Shown one piece after another: positions 34,198 through 44,709 of a stretch of 64,000 nucleotides of DNA. This DNA is from Leadbetterella sp964423865 (lineage in GTDB: Bacteria; Bacteroidota; Bacteroidia; Cytophagales; Spirosomataceae): NCBI GenBank assembly GCA_964423865.1, contig CAYRGN010000001.1, forward strand, positions 173,940-237,939, in the 5' to 3' direction. The position numbers were made by a program, and so were the translations under genes. The notes beneath the pieces are model-generated. The model was given only the letters and a program-made list of their open reading frames with translations. It did not search any database and was not told the origin of the DNA. How positions within the stretch are numbered: position 1 is the first letter of the stretch; each line of letters opens with the position of its first letter.

Positions 34198-35856
34198 ATG
34201 AAACTGTATTTGATTTGCCTGGGTCTTTTTGCCTGTTTTTTTACAGCGAAGGGTTCCTCTGATTCCGTTTTTGTTGCATTAAATCACAACATTGCAAACA
34301 AGGACATATACGTTAAAAAGAAAGAGCGTGTGATTTCAGATATTAAAACTATGCTGCATACGCCCGGAATCACTGTTCAACAGCGTTACGAGATAAATCA
34401 TCGCCTTTTCGACCAGTACAAAACCTTTATCTCTGACTCAGCGATTTCCTATGCCCGGAAAAATCGTGAGATTGCGCTGCTTCTTGAAAATGAGGTTTGG
34501 ATCCAGCAGTCAAAGCTGGATCTGATTTCCCTCTATATAATCGCAGGGATGTACATTGAATCGCTTGAACTTCTGGAGTCGATAAATAAGGAGCGGCTTA
34601 GCGCCGCATTACTGGTACAGTATTATGACTGCTACAAGCAGCTTTATAGTTATTATTCCCAGAATAATCGGTACACGCTACATTACGGGAACACCAGTAA
34701 GGTTTACCGCGACTCCCTGCTGAGTGTGCTGGATGAAAATTCTAATCACTTCAAAATAGTTTTTGCAGAAAAGCTCTACGATGAAGACCGGCTAAACGAG
34801 GCTAAAGCCCTCCTTCTGGATCTGCTGGAAAAGACCAAAACAGACAGTCATGAAAAGGCCGTACTGGCCTATGCCCTGGCGAATGTATTCAAAAAAGAAA
34901 AAAACATAGAATTTCAGAAACACTATTACGCTATCTCCGCTATTTGCGATATCAAAAATACGATTAAAGAAAACGCATCCATGCAGGCACTGGCTTCTAC
35001 TTTCTATGAAACCGGCGAGGTGGAAAAGGCCTACAACTGCATACGGTCTTCAATGGAAGATGCTATTTTTTGCAATGCACGGATCCGGACCTATGAGGCC
35101 TCTCAGATCTTTCCTATTATTGATACGGCATATAAAGAGCTGCTCAATAGTCAGAAAAGTAAGCTAAAGCTTTATCTGGTAATGGTGAGTTTGCTTTCCG
35201 TATTTCTGATTCTGGCAGTGGTGTATGTGTACCGTCAAATGAAGAAGGTGGCCAGGATCAGACAGCAGCTTTCAGACATTAATCAGCAGCTGAATGAATT
35301 AAACAACGAACTAAAGCACAAGAACCTCCAGCTACAAACCGTAAATCAGGAAATATCGACAGTCAATACGAGGTTGTCAGAAGCCAATAAAGTAAAGGAA
35401 ACTTATATCGGACACTTTTTTAACTTATGCTCCACGTATATCAATAAGCTGGAGAAATTTCAAAAAACACTCAATAAAAAGGTACTCGACAGAAAACTGG
35501 AAGACCTCTACCGCACCTTAAAGTCCCGCGATATGATTGATCAGGAGTTGAGGGAACTGTATGAGAATTTTGATAATACTTTTCTCCACCTCTACCCTGA
35601 TTTCGTACAGGAATTTAACGCCCTCCTCCGGGAAGAGGAGCGCTACGAACTCAAACCTTATGAGCTATTGAACGCTGAACTGAGAATATTTGCATTGATA
35701 CGGCTCGGAATCACCGACAGTTCACGCATTGCTAACTTTCTGCATTATTCTGCCAATACCATTTACACCTACAGAACCCGTATCCGGAACAAGGCAGCGG
35801 GGGAAAGAGAGGATTTTGAGAAAATGGTGATGAATATTGGGATTATCCGCCGTTAG
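34198..35856 (+). CDS. DUF6377 family transmembrane regulator of the downstream PUL
   Basis: This is a regulator of about 552 residues of a type that sits next to SusC/SusD loci. The signal (MKLYLICLGLFACFFTAKG) is followed by a periplasmic region of about 300 residues with TPR-like helical pairs. Then come one transmembrane helix (LYLVMVSLLSVFLILAVVYVY, about residues 325-345), a long coiled coil rich in N, Q and L (QQLNELNNELKHKNLQLQTV) and a C-terminal cytoplasmic domain. That domain ends in a LuxR-like helix-turn-helix (RLGITDSSRIANFLHYSANTIYTYRTRIRN). It likely senses a sugar in the periplasm and activates the SusC promoter 240 bases downstream. Confidence 0.85.
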   Translation: MKLYLICLGLFACFFTAKGSSDSVFVALNHNIANKDIYVKKKERVISDIKTMLHTPGITVQQRYEINHRLFDQYKTFISDSAISYARKNREIALLLENEVWIQQSKLDLISLYIIAGMYIESLELLESINKERLSAALLVQYYDCYKQLYSYYSQNNRYTLHYGNTSKVYRDSLLSVLDENSNHFKIVFAEKLYDEDRLNEAKALLLDLLEKTKTDSHEKAVLAYALANVFKKEKNIEFQKHYYAISAICDIKNTIKENASMQALASTFYETGEVEKAYNCIRSSMEDAIFCNARIRTYEASQIFPIIDTAYKELLNSQKSKLKLYLVMVSLLSVFLILAVVYVYRQMKKVARIRQQLSDINQQLNELNNELKHKNLQLQTVNQEISTVNTRLSEANKVKETYIGHFFNLCSTYINKLEKFQKTLNKKVLDRKLEDLYRTLKSRDMIDQELRELYENFDNTFLHLYPDFVQEFNALLREEERYELKPYELLNAELRIFALIRLGITDSSRIANFLHYSANTIYTYRTRIRNKAAGEREDFEKMVMNIGIIRR

Positions 35857-36029
35857 GGGCCTGCTTTCTGAAAAATCCAATTTATTGTTTTCATTGTACT
35901 AATTATTAAAATATCAGATCTATATATTTTGTTGAAATTTTTTAAATAAACTATTTATTATTAGTTTTTTAACTAATATATTAATCTATATTTTATCCAT
36001 ATAGATTTCTTTGGTGAAATAGTCGCTTC

Positions 36030-36038
36030 TACATTTGT
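36030..36038 (+). promoter_or_regulatory. -7 box of the SusC-SusD-SusE-GH31 operon
   Basis: TACATTTGT matches TAnnTTTGY. A TTG lies only 16 bases upstream, shorter than usual, which fits a promoter needing an activator. The 240-base gap is otherwise AT-rich without a gene. Confidence 0.5.
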
Positions 36039-36096
36039 GTCGGTTGCAGTGCTTACGGGCCTGCCTAGCAATTCAAAAGAATTTAAACATTAACTA

Positions 36097-39000
36097 GTGG
36101 TGAAAAATCAACTACCCTTAAGAATGCCGTCTCCAAGGTTAAGCATAATCCTTCTGTTTTTATTTTGTACCCTGGTGGTTCATGCTCAGGAGCTGAGAAG
36201 AGTATCCGGTACCGTAAAGGATGAAAATGGAGAAAGTATAGGCGGTGCTACTGTTCGGAGCACAACAACTACCCGGAGTACAATGACAGATGCAGACGGT
36301 AGATTTCAGTGGGAGACAGGTCCTGGCGATGAGGTGATCACGGTTTCGTCGGTGGGTTTCATTACGCAGGAAATACACCTCGGCGGAAAAACAGAAGTTA
36401 ACGTGGTACTGCCCGAAGACCGGAAACTCCTGGCTGAACTGGTGGTGGTAGGCTACGGAGTGATGCGGAAAAAAGATCTGACGGGTTCTCTCACCTCCAT
36501 TGCTTCACAAAAGATGAAAGATAACCCGGTAGCTAACCTCGGGGAGGCTTTGCAGGGCCGGGCCGCCGGAGTGCAGATTGTGAACACCGGCGCACCGGGC
36601 AGCAATGTTTCCATCCGTATCCGGGGACTGGGCTCGGTCAACAATTCGGATCCCCTACTGGTGATAGACGGGGTACCGACCGACATGCCCCTGAACGCCC
36701 TGAATCACAACGATGTGGAATCTGTTGACGTGCTGAAAGACGCTTCTGCCACCGCCATTTACGGATCAAGAGGCGCGAACGGGGTAGTTTTGATAACTAC
36801 AAAAAAAGGGAAGCCCGGCGACGGCGTGATTTCTCTGGCTACCAATTGGGGCTTTCAGAATCCTACCCGCGTACCCGATATGCTGAATGCCCGGCAGTTT
36901 GCTTCGCTTCATAATGAAATGATGGCTGCCAACGGGGAAGCACAAAGGCCCGATTTTGCTGACCCGTCAGCCTTTACACAAAGTACGGACTGGGCAGATG
37001 CCTTACTCCGAACCGGAGTAATGAAAAATTACACGGTTTCGTATTCAGGTGGAACCGATAAAAGCAATTACTACGTTTCCGGCGGATACCTGGATCAGGA
37101 GGGTACGGTGATTCAAACGGCTTACAAAAGATATACCCTGCAATTCAATAATGAAGCGCGCAACCGCTCCTGGTTAAAATTTGGTAATCACCTCACTTTT
37201 AGTCATGACGTCAAGAATCAGGGAAATTACCACGTACTGAACTCCCTTGCTTCTTTGCCTACCCAGCCTGTCTTTAATGATGACGGAACCTATTCAGGCC
37301 CCGGGGCGGAAGCGAAGTTTTACGGCGACCTGAGAAACCCGATTGGAACCGCTAACCTGGAAACCAACGAGGCCCGGGGGTATAACGTGTTGGGCAACCT
37401 TTACGGAGAAGTGAGTATAACCGACAAATTACTTTTCAGAAGTACCGGCGGAATTGATTTTAAATTCTGGGACAACGTCTCTTTTTCTCCGAAATACGAC
37501 TGGAAGCCGATTCCCGTACCCAGCTCTCAGCGCAGCGAGTCATCGCATAAAAGTATCACCTACCTGTGGGATAACACACTAACGTATATGGACGTGATTA
37601 ACGGTAAACACAGCATCAATGCGATGGCAGGTTCCAGTGCCCAAAACAATGTGTTCAGTTTTATGAATGCCAGTATCAAAGATTTTTTGTCGGATGACTT
37701 CAATCAGCTAAACAACGGACTTATAGACCCTACCGTGGGCGGAAGCCGGAGCGAATGGGCGCTGCTTTCTTATTTCGGCCGACTCAACTATGCTTATGAA
37801 AACAAATACCTGATGACCGCTACGGTCAGAAGAGACGGAACCTCCCGGATTTCGTCGGCCCACCGCTGGGGCACATTTCCTTCTTTTTCTGCGGCCTGGA
37901 GAATTTCTGAAGAAGATTTTTTCACAGAAAACTCCTGGATTGATGATTTGAAGCTTCGGGTCGGATACGGCGTAACGGGTAACCAGGCTGTCCTGGATAA
38001 TTATGCTGCTTTTACCCGCCTTCGTACCTCCCAGTATGTCTTTAACGGTCAGGCCGTATCTACTTTGTATCCGCTGGTGATGCCTAATCCCGATATCCGC
38101 TGGGAAACCGTAAGACAGGGCAATGTGGGTGTGGATGCCTCTCTCTTTCAGAACAGGTTGAATGTAACGCTGGATGCTTACCTCAAAACCACCCGTGACA
38201 TGCTGGTCAGAATGGTGGTGCCCATTACCACGGGCTATTCCGATATTTATACCCCCATGATCAATGCCGGCGAAGTGCGCAACCGGGGCTGGGAACTGAG
38301 CCTGCGGTCCGATAACCTGCGTGGCCCCCTGGAATGGACTTCGGATCTCAATATTTCCTACAATAAAAATGAAGTGGTGAAACTGAATAACAGCGTACCT
38401 ATCTATTACGGGTACCAGCACCACAGAGAGGGGCTGCCCATTGGCTCTTTTTACGGTCATCTGACCAACGGCCTGTTTCAGAATGTGGAAGAAGTGCAGA
38501 ATTACGCCTACCAGTATCAGGGCGATGACCCGGCCAACAGTACGGCCCCCGGCGATATCCGTTTTCTGGATATCAACAATGACGGGGTAGTCAATGACTA
38601 TGACCGCACCTATATTGGCAACCCCACCCCCGCCTGGAGCTTTGCATTGACCAATAACCTCCGCTATAAAAACTTTGACCTGCAGTTTTTCCTACAGGGA
38701 GTGGCCGGGAATGAAATTTTCAATGCCAACCGCATCACCCTGGAGGGGATGTACACGGTACGGAATCAGACCACGGAAGTGCTGGCGAGATGGACCGGAG
38801 AAGGCACCAGCAATACGGTACCCCGTGCTATTTACAGTGATCCCAATAAAAATACGAGGGCTTCTGACCGCTTTGTGGAAGACGGTTCTTATCTCCGGTT
38901 GAAAAACCTTACGCTGGGGTATACGGTACCCGCCTCCATTCTGGGGAAACTGGGTAATCCACGGCTTTACCTGTCTGCTCAGAATCTGTTGACATTTACC

Positions 39001-39099
39001 CGGTATTCCGGTTTTGATCCCGAGGTGCAGGGAGGTGTGGATCAGAGTATCTATCCCATGTCAAAAACCATCAGTTTTGGCTTGGATGTCCGGTTTTAA
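36097..39099 (+). CDS. SusC/RagA TonB-dependent outer-membrane transporter (PUL 1)
   Basis: This is an outer-membrane importer of about 1000 residues, the pore of a SusCD pair. The start is either GTG at 36097 or ATG at 36124 (MPSPRLSIILLFLFCTLVVHAQ); both give a signal peptide. Then come a carboxypeptidase-regulatory-like domain (RVSGTVKDENGES, about 37-115), the SusC plug signature ELVVVGYGVMRKKDLTGSLTSI, the plug domain with DVESVDVLKDASATAIYGSRGANGVVLITTK, and a 22-strand barrel ending in FGLDVRF. It works with the SusD lipoprotein 84 bases downstream. The neighbouring SusE-type and GH31 genes point to an alpha-glucan or related oligosaccharide. Confidence 0.97.
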   Translation: MVKNQLPLRMPSPRLSIILLFLFCTLVVHAQELRRVSGTVKDENGESIGGATVRSTTTTRSTMTDADGRFQWETGPGDEVITVSSVGFITQEIHLGGKTEVNVVLPEDRKLLAELVVVGYGVMRKKDLTGSLTSIASQKMKDNPVANLGEALQGRAAGVQIVNTGAPGSNVSIRIRGLGSVNNSDPLLVIDGVPTDMPLNALNHNDVESVDVLKDASATAIYGSRGANGVVLITTKKGKPGDGVISLATNWGFQNPTRVPDMLNARQFASLHNEMMAANGEAQRPDFADPSAFTQSTDWADALLRTGVMKNYTVSYSGGTDKSNYYVSGGYLDQEGTVIQTAYKRYTLQFNNEARNRSWLKFGNHLTFSHDVKNQGNYHVLNSLASLPTQPVFNDDGTYSGPGAEAKFYGDLRNPIGTANLETNEARGYNVLGNLYGEVSITDKLLFRSTGGIDFKFWDNVSFSPKYDWKPIPVPSSQRSESSHKSITYLWDNTLTYMDVINGKHSINAMAGSSAQNNVFSFMNASIKDFLSDDFNQLNNGLIDPTVGGSRSEWALLSYFGRLNYAYENKYLMTATVRRDGTSRISSAHRWGTFPSFSAAWRISEEDFFTENSWIDDLKLRVGYGVTGNQAVLDNYAAFTRLRTSQYVFNGQAVSTLYPLVMPNPDIRWETVRQGNVGVDASLFQNRLNVTLDAYLKTTRDMLVRMVVPITTGYSDIYTPMINAGEVRNRGWELSLRSDNLRGPLEWTSDLNISYNKNEVVKLNNSVPIYYGYQHHREGLPIGSFYGHLTNGLFQNVEEVQNYAYQYQGDDPANSTAPGDIRFLDINNDGVVNDYDRTYIGNPTPAWSFALTNNLRYKNFDLQFFLQGVAGNEIFNANRITLEGMYTVRNQTTEVLARWTGEGTSNTVPRAIYSDPNKNTRASDRFVEDGSYLRLKNLTLGYTVPASILGKLGNPRLYLSAQNLLTFTRYSGFDPEVQGGVDQSIYPMSKTISFGLDVRF

Positions 39100-39183
39100 C
39101 AAATATATATATGTATAAATGAGAAGTCAGGCTAAGCAATCAGGTTTTTGTCAACTCACTCCTCAGTAATCATTTTTACACCT

Positions 39184-40671
39184 ATGAAAAATATCCTTTA
39201 TATACCGCTTTTTTTACTGTCCGGTGTACTCTTTTCCTGCTCAGATTTTCTCGACAGAGAACCATTTGAAGAGCCCAGTGCCGGCACTCTGAACGATGCA
39301 GCTTCGGCCATAGCGCTCACTAATGCGGCCTATCTGCCCTTACAGCGCCCCAAGCTGTACAACATGCGGATGTGGACCCTGGATATCATTGCGGGAAACA
39401 GTGTGGTTGGCGCGGGCGGTGGTGATGACGGGATTGAGACCATCCAGCTGGCTAATTTTGTGGCCGGTCCGGATAACTTTGCCGCCATTGACCTCTGGCG
39501 CGGCCCCAACCCGGGAATTCTTTACTGTAATACGGTTCTTGAGAATGTTCCGGCGATGAACATCAGCCAAAAAATAAAAGACCGGTGTATTGGTGAGGCG
39601 AAGTTTCTGAGGGCGCATTATTATTTTCTGTTGGTGCAGCTCTTTGGCGATGTTCCTCTGACACTCACGGCCTCTAAACCCGGCGACGACCTGTTTCCCG
39701 GCCGTACCGATAAAATTACGCTTTATAACGAAGTGATCATCCCGGATCTTCTCGACGCTGTAGAAGCCCTTCCCCGGAGAGAAGAATATGCCGCACAAGA
39801 TAAAGGAAGAGCCAGCAAGGGAGCTGCTGCCGGTATTCTGGCCAAAGTTTATCTCACCCTGGGGCAATATGAGAAATGCATTGAGATGTGTAACCTGGTA
39901 GAATCGCTGGGTTATACGTTAAACCCGGACTACAGCGATGCTTTTGGAGGCGAAGAACGAAACAAAAATACTGCCGAGTCACTTTTTGAGATCCAGTATT
40001 TGGGCTTGACCAAAGCCGGTTTCTGGGATGACGAGAACCAGGCAAATTGGCTCAGTACCTACATGGGGCCGCGAAATACAGGCTGGGTCGGGGGAGGCTA
40101 TGGCTGGAACCAGCCTACCGAAGAGTTTGTGAAGCTGTACGAGGAGGGAGACCTGCGCAAGGATAAAACTGTTTTGTATGAGGGCGGACTGCCGTTTGAT
40201 AACAAAGAGTACAAAAGCACCATGTCTTCTACCGGCTATAACGTAAGGAAATTCCTGGTTCCGCTCCAGATTTCACCGGATTATAACACCAATTCTGCCA
40301 ATATTATTGCTTTGCGATACGCCGATATTCTGCTCATGAAAGCAGAGGCTCAAAATGAACTGGGCAATACACAGGCGGCTCAGGCACCCCTCTACGAAGT
40401 CAGAAAAAGAGCCGGTCTTACAGATGCTACCGTTTTGCAGGGACTTACCCAAACGGAGATGAGAGCCCGTATACGAAAAGAAAGACGTTTAGAACTGGCT
40501 TTTGAAGGCCAGTACTGGTTTGACTTGCTAAGGTGGGATAACGGTCAGTTTGCCCTTGATTTCTGGCACTCCATCGGGAAAGTAAATGCCCAGCCCAAGC
40601 ACCTGCTGTTTCCGATTCCGCAAAGAGAAATAGATGCCAACCCTAATCTGAAGCAGAATCCGGGTTATTAA
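39184..40671 (+). CDS. SusD/RagB surface glycan-binding lipoprotein (PUL 1)
   Basis: This is the lid of the SusCD importer, 495 residues from the ATG that gives MKNILYIPLFLLSGVLFSC, a lipoprotein signal with lipobox LFSC. The mature protein starts SDFLDREPFEEPS. Family features are the N-terminal helical TPR-like core (EAKFLRAHYYFLLVQLFGDVPL) and the C-terminal LLMKAEAQNELG, IRKERRLELAFEGQYWFDLLRW and PIPQREIDANPNLKQNPGY, all diagnostic for RagB/SusD. It binds glycan and feeds SusC. Spacing to the SusE-type gene is 31 bases. Confidence 0.97.
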   Translation: MKNILYIPLFLLSGVLFSCSDFLDREPFEEPSAGTLNDAASAIALTNAAYLPLQRPKLYNMRMWTLDIIAGNSVVGAGGGDDGIETIQLANFVAGPDNFAAIDLWRGPNPGILYCNTVLENVPAMNISQKIKDRCIGEAKFLRAHYYFLLVQLFGDVPLTLTASKPGDDLFPGRTDKITLYNEVIIPDLLDAVEALPRREEYAAQDKGRASKGAAAGILAKVYLTLGQYEKCIEMCNLVESLGYTLNPDYSDAFGGEERNKNTAESLFEIQYLGLTKAGFWDDENQANWLSTYMGPRNTGWVGGGYGWNQPTEEFVKLYEEGDLRKDKTVLYEGGLPFDNKEYKSTMSSTGYNVRKFLVPLQISPDYNTNSANIIALRYADILLMKAEAQNELGNTQAAQAPLYEVRKRAGLTDATVLQGLTQTEMRARIRKERRLELAFEGQYWFDLLRWDNGQFALDFWHSIGKVNAQPKHLLFPIPQREIDANPNLKQNPGY

Positions 40672-40702
40672 TTGACAACTCACTATTAAACTGTATATCC
40701 GA

Positions 40703-42148
40703 ATGAAAAAAATATCCCTATTCGCGCTGTGGTTACTTCTGGTTTCCTGCCAGGACAGTTTCATTGAAACCAATCTGGGAAACCAACCCCTTCACCTGTC
40801 GGCCAGCGCAGAGCAGCTGGTTCTGGATATCACTGCTGATCAAAGTAATGCGGTGACATTCGACTGGACTTCTGGGTCAAATTTCAATACGAACGCGGCC
40901 ATTACGTATACCTTTGAACTGGGGCCGGAAGGAGCGGGCCCTTCGGAAGGCATAAAAATGCAGTTAACAAAGGGGCGGAACTCTGTAAGTTATAAAACGG
41001 GCGAACTGAACGCACTGTTGCTGGAGGAGTTTGGCATTGAACCGTATGCCACCGTTACGCTGGCTGCCCGGGTAACTGCCAGGGTGCACAGCGATGCGGC
41101 TGAGCCCCAGGTTTCCGAAACGCTTCAACTGAAAGTTACCACCTATAAGCCTGTTTCGTCAACTCTTTACCTTGTAGGCGGCGCGGCGCCTAATGGCTGG
41201 AATGTGGGCGAGGCCACTCCGATGAATGGGATCTCCGGAACCGCAGGCGGTTTTGTGTGGCAGGGGATGCTGAGCCCCGGTGAGCTGAAATTTGTCACCA
41301 CTCTGGGGAGTTTTACGCCATCGTATAATAAAGGAAGTGATAATTCCACCCTTATTTTGCGGGAATCGGATGATCAACCGGATGAAAAATTCATCATCCC
41401 TGCCGCGGGTATTTACCGGATACAATTGAATATTATTAATTTACGAATAAATATTGAGGCGCTGGATGCACCTGATTATGGCGCGCTATGGTTTGTCGGC
41501 CACGCAAGTGGCTGGTCTTTTCAACCCATGACCCTCAGTGCGGCCGATCCTTTTGTGTTTCTTTATAACGGCGACCTGAAAGAAGGCGGGGAGTTTAAAA
41601 TTGCCACGGCACCGGATTTCGGCAGCGAAGTGGTTTTCCTGAGACCCGAAATTAATAATCAGGGGCCTGGCACCGGTCTGAAAGTGGTTAAATGGTCGGA
41701 AAGCGAAAAGCCAGGGGGAACAAATGACTATAAATGGAATATCCCCGGAGGAGTGTACAAAATCAGGCTGGACACACGCGATATGAAAATCGATATCGTA
41801 AAATTTGCTCCTTTCCCGATGGTCTATCTGGTAGGCGATGCTACCCCGAACGGATGGGACATCGGCAATGCCACGGCTATGACGGCCACGACTGACCCCA
41901 ACCGCTTTGTGTGGACGGGGAATCTGAAAGAAGGCGAGGTTAAGTTTTCGTGCGACAGGCAAACCGATTGGGGCGGGGCGTGGTTTGTGGCACCACTTGA
42001 CGGTGCGGCCCCTACAGGAGATTCAGAATCGATGCTATACAGCGCGAAGGGATCTGTTCCGGATAATAAGTGGAAGGTGACTTCCGCCGGCCGATATACC
42101 ATAGAACTTGACCAGTTGAATGAAACTGTTAAATTTACTAAACAATAA
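40703..42148 (+). CDS. SusE/SusF-type surface glycan-binding lipoprotein
   Basis: This is a 481-residue lipoprotein (MKKISLFALWLLLVSC, lipobox LVSC). An N-terminal SusE-like Ig fold (LHLSASAEQLVLDITADQSN, TFDWTSGSNF) is followed by three related binding modules of about 100 residues. They begin LYLVGGAAPNGWNVGEATPM, LWFVGHASGWSFQPM and VYLVGDATPNGWDIGNATAM, each with GELKF/GEFKI/GEVKF strands. In SusE and SusF such modules bind starch, with aromatic residues like the tryptophan of NGW. This supports an alpha-glucan substrate. It lies between SusD and GH31; the GH31 start follows one base after its stop. Confidence 0.9.
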   Translation: MKKISLFALWLLLVSCQDSFIETNLGNQPLHLSASAEQLVLDITADQSNAVTFDWTSGSNFNTNAAITYTFELGPEGAGPSEGIKMQLTKGRNSVSYKTGELNALLLEEFGIEPYATVTLAARVTARVHSDAAEPQVSETLQLKVTTYKPVSSTLYLVGGAAPNGWNVGEATPMNGISGTAGGFVWQGMLSPGELKFVTTLGSFTPSYNKGSDNSTLILRESDDQPDEKFIIPAAGIYRIQLNIINLRINIEALDAPDYGALWFVGHASGWSFQPMTLSAADPFVFLYNGDLKEGGEFKIATAPDFGSEVVFLRPEINNQGPGTGLKVVKWSESEKPGGTNDYKWNIPGGVYKIRLDTRDMKIDIVKFAPFPMVYLVGDATPNGWDIGNATAMTATTDPNRFVWTGNLKEGEVKFSCDRQTDWGGAWFVAPLDGAAPTGDSESMLYSAKGSVPDNKWKVTSAGRYTIELDQLNETVKFTKQ

Positions 42149-42149
42149 A

Positions 42150-44606
42150 ATGAATAAATTCGGAATTGCCTTTCTTTTTCTCTGGTTTTCAGCTTTTTCT
42201 CTGGCGGCGGAGGACTGTATATCCTATTCAAAAAATGGGAAAGAGGTGGTGTTTAATACCCGTACCGCATCGAAGTTGAGTCTGTCTGTGGAAAGCAGTT
42301 CGGTAGTGAAGATCTGGTATGACCCGGAGGGCCGGTTTGTACGAAAAAACGAGTCGTTTGCGGTGGTGAATCATCACCTGGAAGAAATGGGGGAGGTGCA
42401 GGTTAACGAGGAGCCTTCGTGCTATGAGATTTTCACTTCCAAACTCCGGATCAGGGTAAATAAAAGTCCTTTGCAGGTTCAGATCTTTGATAAATGGCAA
42501 AAACTGATTTACAGTGACTTTAAAGAGAAAGGGCACGAGAGCAAGGGGGCGGGCGTAAAGTCAAATAAGGTATTGCGCCCCGATGAACAGTTTTTTGGTT
42601 TGGGAGAAAAAACAGGTCCCCTTAACCGGCGGGGCCGAAATTATAAGATGTGGAACAGCGACAGGCCCTGTTACAGCGTCAATGAGGATCCCCTGGCCAA
42701 GAGCATTCCCTTCTTTATGAGCAGTTACCGGTACGGGATCTTTCTCGATAACACGTACAAATCGGAATTTAAATTCGGTACGGAATCAGAAGATTCTTAC
42801 TCTTTTGAGGCGCCGGGCGGTGCTTTTGTGTACTATTTTATTCACGGGAAAGACTACCGCGATATTCATCAGCAGTATATAGCGCTGACGGGTAAACCCA
42901 TTATGCCACCCAAATGGGCGCTGGGTTTTGCCCAGAGCCGCGGCTTGTACACCAAAGAAAAGCAGGCGCTTGAAATAGCCGCCGAATTCAGGAGAAGACA
43001 GATTCCTTGTGATATTATCTATCAGGATATTGGCTGGACTGAAAAATTACAGGACTTTAACTGGCGGAAAGGAAATTATACCGACCCGAAGGGCATGCTG
43101 AAAACGCTGGGTTCCCAGGGATTTAAAATGATTGTATCCCAGGATCCGGTGATTTCCCGAAAGGAAAACCCTCAATGGACGGAAGCGGATCAGCTGGGCT
43201 ATTTTGTAAAAGATGTACGGACGGGCAAGTCATACGATATGCCCTGGCCATGGGGCGGAAACTGCGGCGTGGTAGATTTCACCCTTCCTGATGTGGCCGA
43301 CTGGTGGGGTAAATACCAGCAGAAACCGATTGACGACGGGGTGAGCGGTTTCTGGACAGATATGGGCGAGCCGGCATGGAGTAATGAGGAAGATACTGAC
43401 CGCCTGAACATGAAACATCATATCGGCATGCACGATGAGGTGCATAATGTGTATGGTTTAACGTGGGATAAAATCGTAAAAGAGCAGTTTGAGAAAAGAA
43501 ATCCGAACAAACGGGTTTTCCAGATGACCCGTTCGGCCTACGCCGGCCTACAGCGTTATGCATTTGGCTGGACCAATGACAGTGGAAATGGAAATGATGT
43601 GCTGGACGGGTGGGGACAATTGGAGAATCAGGTAGCCGTAGGTATTTCCGCCGGATTGGGGGGCATTCCTTTCTGGACCACCGATATCTCGGGTTACTGC
43701 GGTGATATTACGGATTATACGGCCATGGGTGAATTGTACACGCGATGGATGCAATTCGGTATATTTTGTCCGTTAAGCCGGGCTCATCACGAAGGAGACA
43801 ATGCCGTGGAACCGTGGATGTTTGGGGATGTGGTGGAGAAGAATGCCAAAGCGGCCATTGAGCTGAAGTACCAGCTGTTTCCTTATCTTTATACGTATTC
43901 CCGGAAAGCACACGATACGGGTCTGCCCATTACCCGCGGACTTTTCATGGAATACCCTAACGATACCGAAGCGCTTAAAATTGATAATCAGTTTATTTTC
44001 GGAGAAGAGCTTTTGGTAGCGCCGGTCCTCAAAAAAGGGGAAAGAGTAAAGCGCGTGTACCTTCCTGAAGGGGAGTGGATAGACTTTAATGATAAAAAGA
44101 CCGGATACCTCGGTGGGCAGACCATTCCCTATAAAGCCCCTTTAAATACCATCCCGGTTTTTGTTAAGAAAGGCTCCATCATCCCTGCCATGCCTGTGAT
44201 GCAGTTTATTCATGAGAAAACCGACTACCCGGTCACTTTTCATATTTTCCCTAATTACGAAGATGAAAAAGCGGCATTTACACTCTACGAAGATGAGGGG
44301 GAAAACCAGGATTACCTGGAAAATGTCTATTCTGAAACCGGGATAGTCTGCACCACCACGTCTGCAGGTTATGCCATTGAGATCCTGCCCGATGATAAAG
44401 GTTTTGTTCAGTCGCGTAACAGGCACTTTATCCTCAGTATCCTGTGTGAAGAAAAACCGGGAAAGGTGGAAATGGAAGGAAAGGAAATCAGCTTTTCGGA
44501 AAAGCAGGAGGGTAACATCTGGTGGACCTGGGATGAAAAATCCGGGAAGTGCGTGGTGCGGTTTCCCGATTCAAGACTTTCCAGAAGCATAAAGGTCTTC
44601 AACTGA
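42150..44606 (+). CDS. GH31 family alpha-glycosidase (PUL 1)
   Basis: This is an exported retaining alpha-glucosidase or alpha-xylosidase of 818 residues; MNKFGIAFLFLWFSAFSLAA is the signal. Domains: an N-terminal galactose-mutarotase-like beta sandwich (LRPDEQFFGLGEKTGPLNRR), the catalytic (beta/alpha)8 barrel, and C-terminal beta domains including LYEDEGENQDYLENVY. The nucleophile is D404 in GFWTDMGEPAW, and the acid/base is probably D477 in GWTNDSG. The motif IPFWTTDISGYCGD matches the usual FxGxDIGGF region. Placed last in a SusCDE operon, it probably processes oligosaccharides in the periplasm. Alpha-glucan is most likely; xyloglucan-type alpha-xylose is the alternative. Confidence 0.93.
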   Translation: MNKFGIAFLFLWFSAFSLAAEDCISYSKNGKEVVFNTRTASKLSLSVESSSVVKIWYDPEGRFVRKNESFAVVNHHLEEMGEVQVNEEPSCYEIFTSKLRIRVNKSPLQVQIFDKWQKLIYSDFKEKGHESKGAGVKSNKVLRPDEQFFGLGEKTGPLNRRGRNYKMWNSDRPCYSVNEDPLAKSIPFFMSSYRYGIFLDNTYKSEFKFGTESEDSYSFEAPGGAFVYYFIHGKDYRDIHQQYIALTGKPIMPPKWALGFAQSRGLYTKEKQALEIAAEFRRRQIPCDIIYQDIGWTEKLQDFNWRKGNYTDPKGMLKTLGSQGFKMIVSQDPVISRKENPQWTEADQLGYFVKDVRTGKSYDMPWPWGGNCGVVDFTLPDVADWWGKYQQKPIDDGVSGFWTDMGEPAWSNEEDTDRLNMKHHIGMHDEVHNVYGLTWDKIVKEQFEKRNPNKRVFQMTRSAYAGLQRYAFGWTNDSGNGNDVLDGWGQLENQVAVGISAGLGGIPFWTTDISGYCGDITDYTAMGELYTRWMQFGIFCPLSRAHHEGDNAVEPWMFGDVVEKNAKAAIELKYQLFPYLYTYSRKAHDTGLPITRGLFMEYPNDTEALKIDNQFIFGEELLVAPVLKKGERVKRVYLPEGEWIDFNDKKTGYLGGQTIPYKAPLNTIPVFVKKGSIIPAMPVMQFIHEKTDYPVTFHIFPNYEDEKAAFTLYEDEGENQDYLENVYSETGIVCTTTSAGYAIEILPDDKGFVQSRNRHFILSILCEEKPGKVEMEGKEISFSEKQEGNIWWTWDEKSGKCVVRFPDSRLSRSIKVFN

Positions 44607-44709
44607 CCCGGCTTCGTCTGGATCTGACTTAAAGAGTGATATCCGCGTAGCGCCAGGCTTCGCGGAAAGTGGAGATGACGGCCCGGACTCCCGTATGCTG
44701 AGGGCTATT

